From: Acidobacteriota bacterium
Lineage (GTDB): Bacteria; Acidobacteriota; Polarisedimenticolia; Gp22-AA2
Assembly: GCA_027297005.1 (NCBI GenBank)
Contig: JAPUIN010000127.1
Coordinates: 1 to 14,056 of the forward strand
DNA length: 14,056 bases
Reading direction: 5' to 3'
The notes under the pieces are model-generated. The model made no database searches and was not told the DNA's origin. It saw only the letters and a program-made list of their open reading frames with translations. This document shows positions 11,929-14,056 of this stretch, one piece after another. How positions within the stretch are numbered: position 1 is the stretch's first letter; each line of letters begins with the position of its first letter. A program made the position numbers and the translations under genes.

Positions 11929-13107
11929 GCGGGGACCGCCGGACGACCCACGATTCAGCAAATCATCGAGCCGCTGCATCAACGCTCGCGCCGATCTCTG
12001 CCAGGTGTGGAGACGGGCATGGCGCGCAGCCTGTTCGGAGATGCGTGCCAACCGTGCCGGATCGTCGAGCAGACGGGCCACTGATTCCGCGAGTGCGGCG
12101 GGATCGGCGGGAGGCACGAGCACGCCGCTTCTCCCATCGTCGACCGCCTCGGGCACGCCACCGGAGCGCCCCGCGATCGATGGCAGGCCGTAGCTGGCCG
12201 CTTCCAAGAACGACAGACCGTATCCCTCCACCCCTCCGCGATGATCGGGCAGCCGGCTGATCTGGACGTACAGGGTGGCGAGACGGTAATGTGCTGGCAC
12301 TTCCTCCTGAGGCACGGCGCCGGCAAACCGGACATGGTCCGCCACCGACAGGGAACGGGCCAGATTCTCAAGCTCATGACGCTCCGGCCCCTCCCCCACG
12401 ATCAGGTAAGCGAGATCGGGGAAGCGGGAGATCAGTCGCGGAAGTGCGCGGATCACGGTGTCGTGCCCCTTGATCGGGACCAGGCGCGCGAGCGACATCA
12501 GGACCGGACCGCCACCCAGGCGGTATCTCTGGCGCAACTCTTCGACCGCCTCCGGGTGAACTGGGGCGGGCGGCTCGACCCCCATCGGCATGATGAAGAG
12601 GTGGGAAGCGACCGATGGCGCGTGGCGTGCGACTAGCCCCGCAGTGAAGTGGCTGTTGACGACGACCATCGATGCTCCCGACAGCACCCAGCGGGCCAGC
12701 GTGCCCCATGGCCGGTGGGCATAGTCGAGGAGATCGGCCCCATGAACGAAGACGGCGTAGCGGATGCGGGCGATCCGTGCAAGGACCCGGGTGGGGGCGC
12801 CGAGCGACAGGAGCTGGCCGCATAGGATCGTCCCGACCCGTCTCCGCAAGAGTAGCTGAGCGATGTGCGTCGCAGCCACGATGCTGCGCGCGATGCGCCC
12901 GGTGATGCCTCGAGGCGGGGGTATCCGCATGCGAACCACCTCGCAGCCCAGCCCCGCGTCGATGGCAGCATCTCCGGGTTGACGTGGGGCCAGGACGATC
13001 AGTTCACTCTGCGGCAGGTGTCGAGCGAGTCCGGAGTAAAGCGTCGACTCGCCGCCCAGCATGGGAGGGAAGTCGTTCACGACGAATAACAGTCGTCGCT
13101 TCGGCAT
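11887..13107 (-). CDS. GT4-family glycosyltransferase (GT-B fold)
   Basis: A retaining sugar transferase of 406 residues that would add a sugar from a nucleotide donor to a polysaccharide or lipid-linked acceptor at the inner face of the membrane. The N-terminal acceptor domain begins RRLLFVVNDFPPMLGGESTLYSGLARHLP (4-32), the Gly-rich loop typical of GT4. The donor domain shows SLARLVPIKGHDTVIRAL (205-222) with Arg208 and Lys213 for the donor phosphates, LIVGEGPE (235-242) and the E-x7-E motif EGYGLSFLE (294-302). GLPSIAGRSGGVPEAV follows (307-322). I start at ATG 13107, whose A is also the last base of the upstream gene's TGA. The frame is open for another 82 codons upstream, but those read Arg-rich nonsense inside the MraY-like gene. 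The last 20 residues look non-conserved and overlap the cheY-like gene. Sugar specificity cannot be read. Confidence 0.93.
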   Translation of the reverse strand: MPKRRLLFVVNDFPPMLGGESTLYSGLARHLPQSELIVLAPRQPGDAAIDAGLGCEVVRMRIPPPRGITGRIARSIVAATHIAQLLLRRRVGTILCGQLLSLGAPTRVLARIARIRYAVFVHGADLLDYAHRPWGTLARWVLSGASMVVVNSHFTAGLVARHAPSVASHLFIMPMGVEPPAPVHPEAVEELRQRYRLGGGPVLMSLARLVPIKGHDTVIRALPRLISRFPDLAYLIVGEGPERHELENLARSLSVADHVRFAGAVPQEEVPAHYRLATLYVQISRLPDHRGGVEGYGLSFLEAASYGLPSIAGRSGGVPEAVDDGRSGVLVPPADPAALAESVARLLDDPARLARISEQAARHARLHTWQRSARALMQRLDDLLNRGSSGGPRSVLGAFEQRGHRP

Positions 13108-14056
13108 CAGCGATTGCGTCGTGCGGCGCCGCGCCGACCGGGCGCCCCCTCGAGGACGGCGACGACGATGAGAACCAGCGCGCCTTGCACCAGGAAAATC
13201 GCTGCGTGTCCGCCCGCACCGCGCTGCAGCCCCAGGGCGGACAGACCGAGACCGAACGACAGCACGAGTATCAGGCAGAGCGCGCGTCCCGGACCGCCGA
13301 GCAAATCCTGGAACCGATGGTGGATGTGATCCCGCCCCACGTAGTCCACCCATTGCTGGAAGGTGCGCACGCGGCCGCTCACGATGCGGAGCAGGGTCGT
13401 CTGAACCATGTCGTAGATCAGAACGCTGAAGATCAGGACTGGCGCAGCCAGGGCCACGAGCGGATCTCCTTCCGCCCAGTCTTCCTTGATCGCGAGGGCG
13501 GCGAGCAGGAACCCGACGCTCGCGCTGCCGGAGTCACCCAGAAAGATGGTCGCGGAGCGGCCGGGGCGCAGATTGTGCGGCAGGAATCCCAGCAGCGCTC
13601 CGGTCAGCGCCAGACAGACGCCCAGCAACTCTGGCTGACCGCTTCGCCACGCCACCAGCGATAGGAGAACGGCGATCAGCACGCCGAGCGACGCCGCCAG
13701 ACCGTCGAGGCCGTCGATGAAGTTGTATGCATTCGTGATCCCGACGAGCCAGAGGACAGAGAGAATCACATTGATGACTATGCCCGCGGTCCCCGGGAGC
13801 AGATTGAGGCGCACACCGGTCGCAATGATGACGAGGGCGCAGATCAGCTGCAGGGACAGGCGGACGCGCGATGACAGGCCGCGCGTATCATCGATTGCGC
13901 CCGCCAGCATCAGGACCAGGGCGCAGACGGCGATGCTGAGCAGTTCTACGTCGATCAACGGCCGCCGGCCGAGAGCCAGGATGAAGCCGGCGAGCACGGC
14001 CACCCCGCCCAGCTTGGGCGTGGGCATGGGGTGCTTCTTGCGCGCATCGGGATAAT
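13107..14056 (-). CDS. MraY/WecA-family polyprenyl-phosphate glycosyl-1-phosphate transferase, 5'-truncated
   Basis: An integral membrane enzyme that moves a sugar 1-phosphate (GlcNAc-1-P in WecA-type members) from a UDP-sugar to undecaprenyl phosphate, the first step of many surface polysaccharides. The frame stays open to the window edge and reads YPDARKKHPMPTPKLGG, the family N-terminus, so ATG 14027 is internal and the true start lies outside. In the 315 visible residues I see the Asp pair in GAIDDTRGL, NAYNFIDGLDGLAA, the loop GFLPHNLRPGRSATIFLGDSGSASVGF, and the cytosolic GRDHIHHRF close to the C-terminus. About nine hydrophobic helices surround these. HIHHRF is WecA-like rather than MraY-like, and the short length agrees. 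The end overlaps the GT4 start by one base, so both act in one pathway, probably O-antigen, capsule or exopolysaccharide. Confidence 0.92.
   Translation of the reverse strand, partial: YPDARKKHPMPTPKLGGVAVLAGFILALGRRPLIDVELLSIAVCALVLMLAGAIDDTRGLSSRVRLSLQLICALVIIATGVRLNLLPGTAGIVINVILSVLWLVGITNAYNFIDGLDGLAASLGVLIAVLLSLVAWRSGQPELLGVCLALTGALLGFLPHNLRPGRSATIFLGDSGSASVGFLLAALAIKEDWAEGDPLVALAAPVLIFSVLIYDMVQTTLLRIVSGRVRTFQQWVDYVGRDHIHHRFQDLLGGPGRALCLILVLSFGLGLSALGLQRGAGGHAAIFLVQGALVLIVVAVLEGAPGRRGAARRNR

Noticed and set aside
13108..13353. 82-codon N-terminal extension of the glycosyltransferase
   Set aside because: It would lie inside the upstream gene in another frame and reads Arg-rich nonsense. 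The TGATG junction at 13109-13105 gives a normal GT4 start.
12984..13664. 226-aa open frame on the plus strand at the right end
   Set aside because: Antisense to the WecA/MraY-like and GT4 genes, both with clear motifs; the composition is that of a shadow.
1..14056. CRISPR arrays, tRNAs, rRNAs, insertion sequences, prophage or toxin-antitoxin genes
   Set aside because: I looked on both strands and found no regularly spaced repeats, cloverleaf-like tRNA sequence, transposase motifs or long terminal inverted repeats.

Overview
This window comes from a high-GC bacterium. It carries protein-coding genes only: I found no rRNA, tRNA, CRISPR array, transposase or phage gene. A methylmalonyl-CoA epimerase, an MraY/WecA-type lipid-phosphate transferase, a multi-gene Che-type signalling operon and several genes I cannot name fit an uncultured deep-branching Gram-negative lineage. 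Acidobacteriota is my best guess, at low confidence. The operons are compact, with 1-4 nt overlaps, and several promoters match the sigma-70 consensus closely (TTGACA, 17 bp spacer).

Layout. (1) At the left edge, on +, is the 3' part of methylmalonyl-CoA epimerase, followed by an unrecognised 106-residue protein. (2) On - is a membrane-anchored GAF-GGDEF diguanylate cyclase. Its reading frame stops at an amber codon inside the conserved C-terminal GGDEF motif, and the missing end is still readable downstream. (3) A divergent promoter pair lies between this gene and a small Arg-rich ORF of unknown function on +. (4) From its own promoter runs a + operon of methylthioadenosine phosphorylase (mtnP), a PfkB-family kinase and an unrecognised multi-pass membrane protein. 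(5) From another promoter, with repeats and a 5' hairpin, come ribH and nusB. (6) A 340-nt intergenic region with a palindrome and a hairpin precedes a + signalling operon: cheA, a CheW-like protein, a zinc-ribbon/pseudo-receiver protein, a coiled-coil GAF protein and a CheY-like receiver. (7) At the right edge, on -, a WecA/MraY-type glycosyl-1-phosphate transferase (5' end outside the window) is coupled by a 1-nt overlap to a GT4 glycosyltransferase. The GT4 gene converges on and overlaps the 3' end of the cheY-like gene.

How the parts work together. The mtnP block would salvage the methylthioadenosine left by polyamine synthesis and other S-adenosylmethionine-using reactions; the kinase may act on one of its products. 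ribH-nusB is a common bacterial pairing of riboflavin synthesis with transcription antitermination. The signalling operon has a kinase, coupling protein and receiver, but within the window it has no chemoreceptor, CheR or CheB. It also has two accessory proteins not found in textbook chemotaxis, which makes it the best candidate here for an unusual signalling system. The right-edge pair would start and extend a lipid-linked surface polysaccharide.
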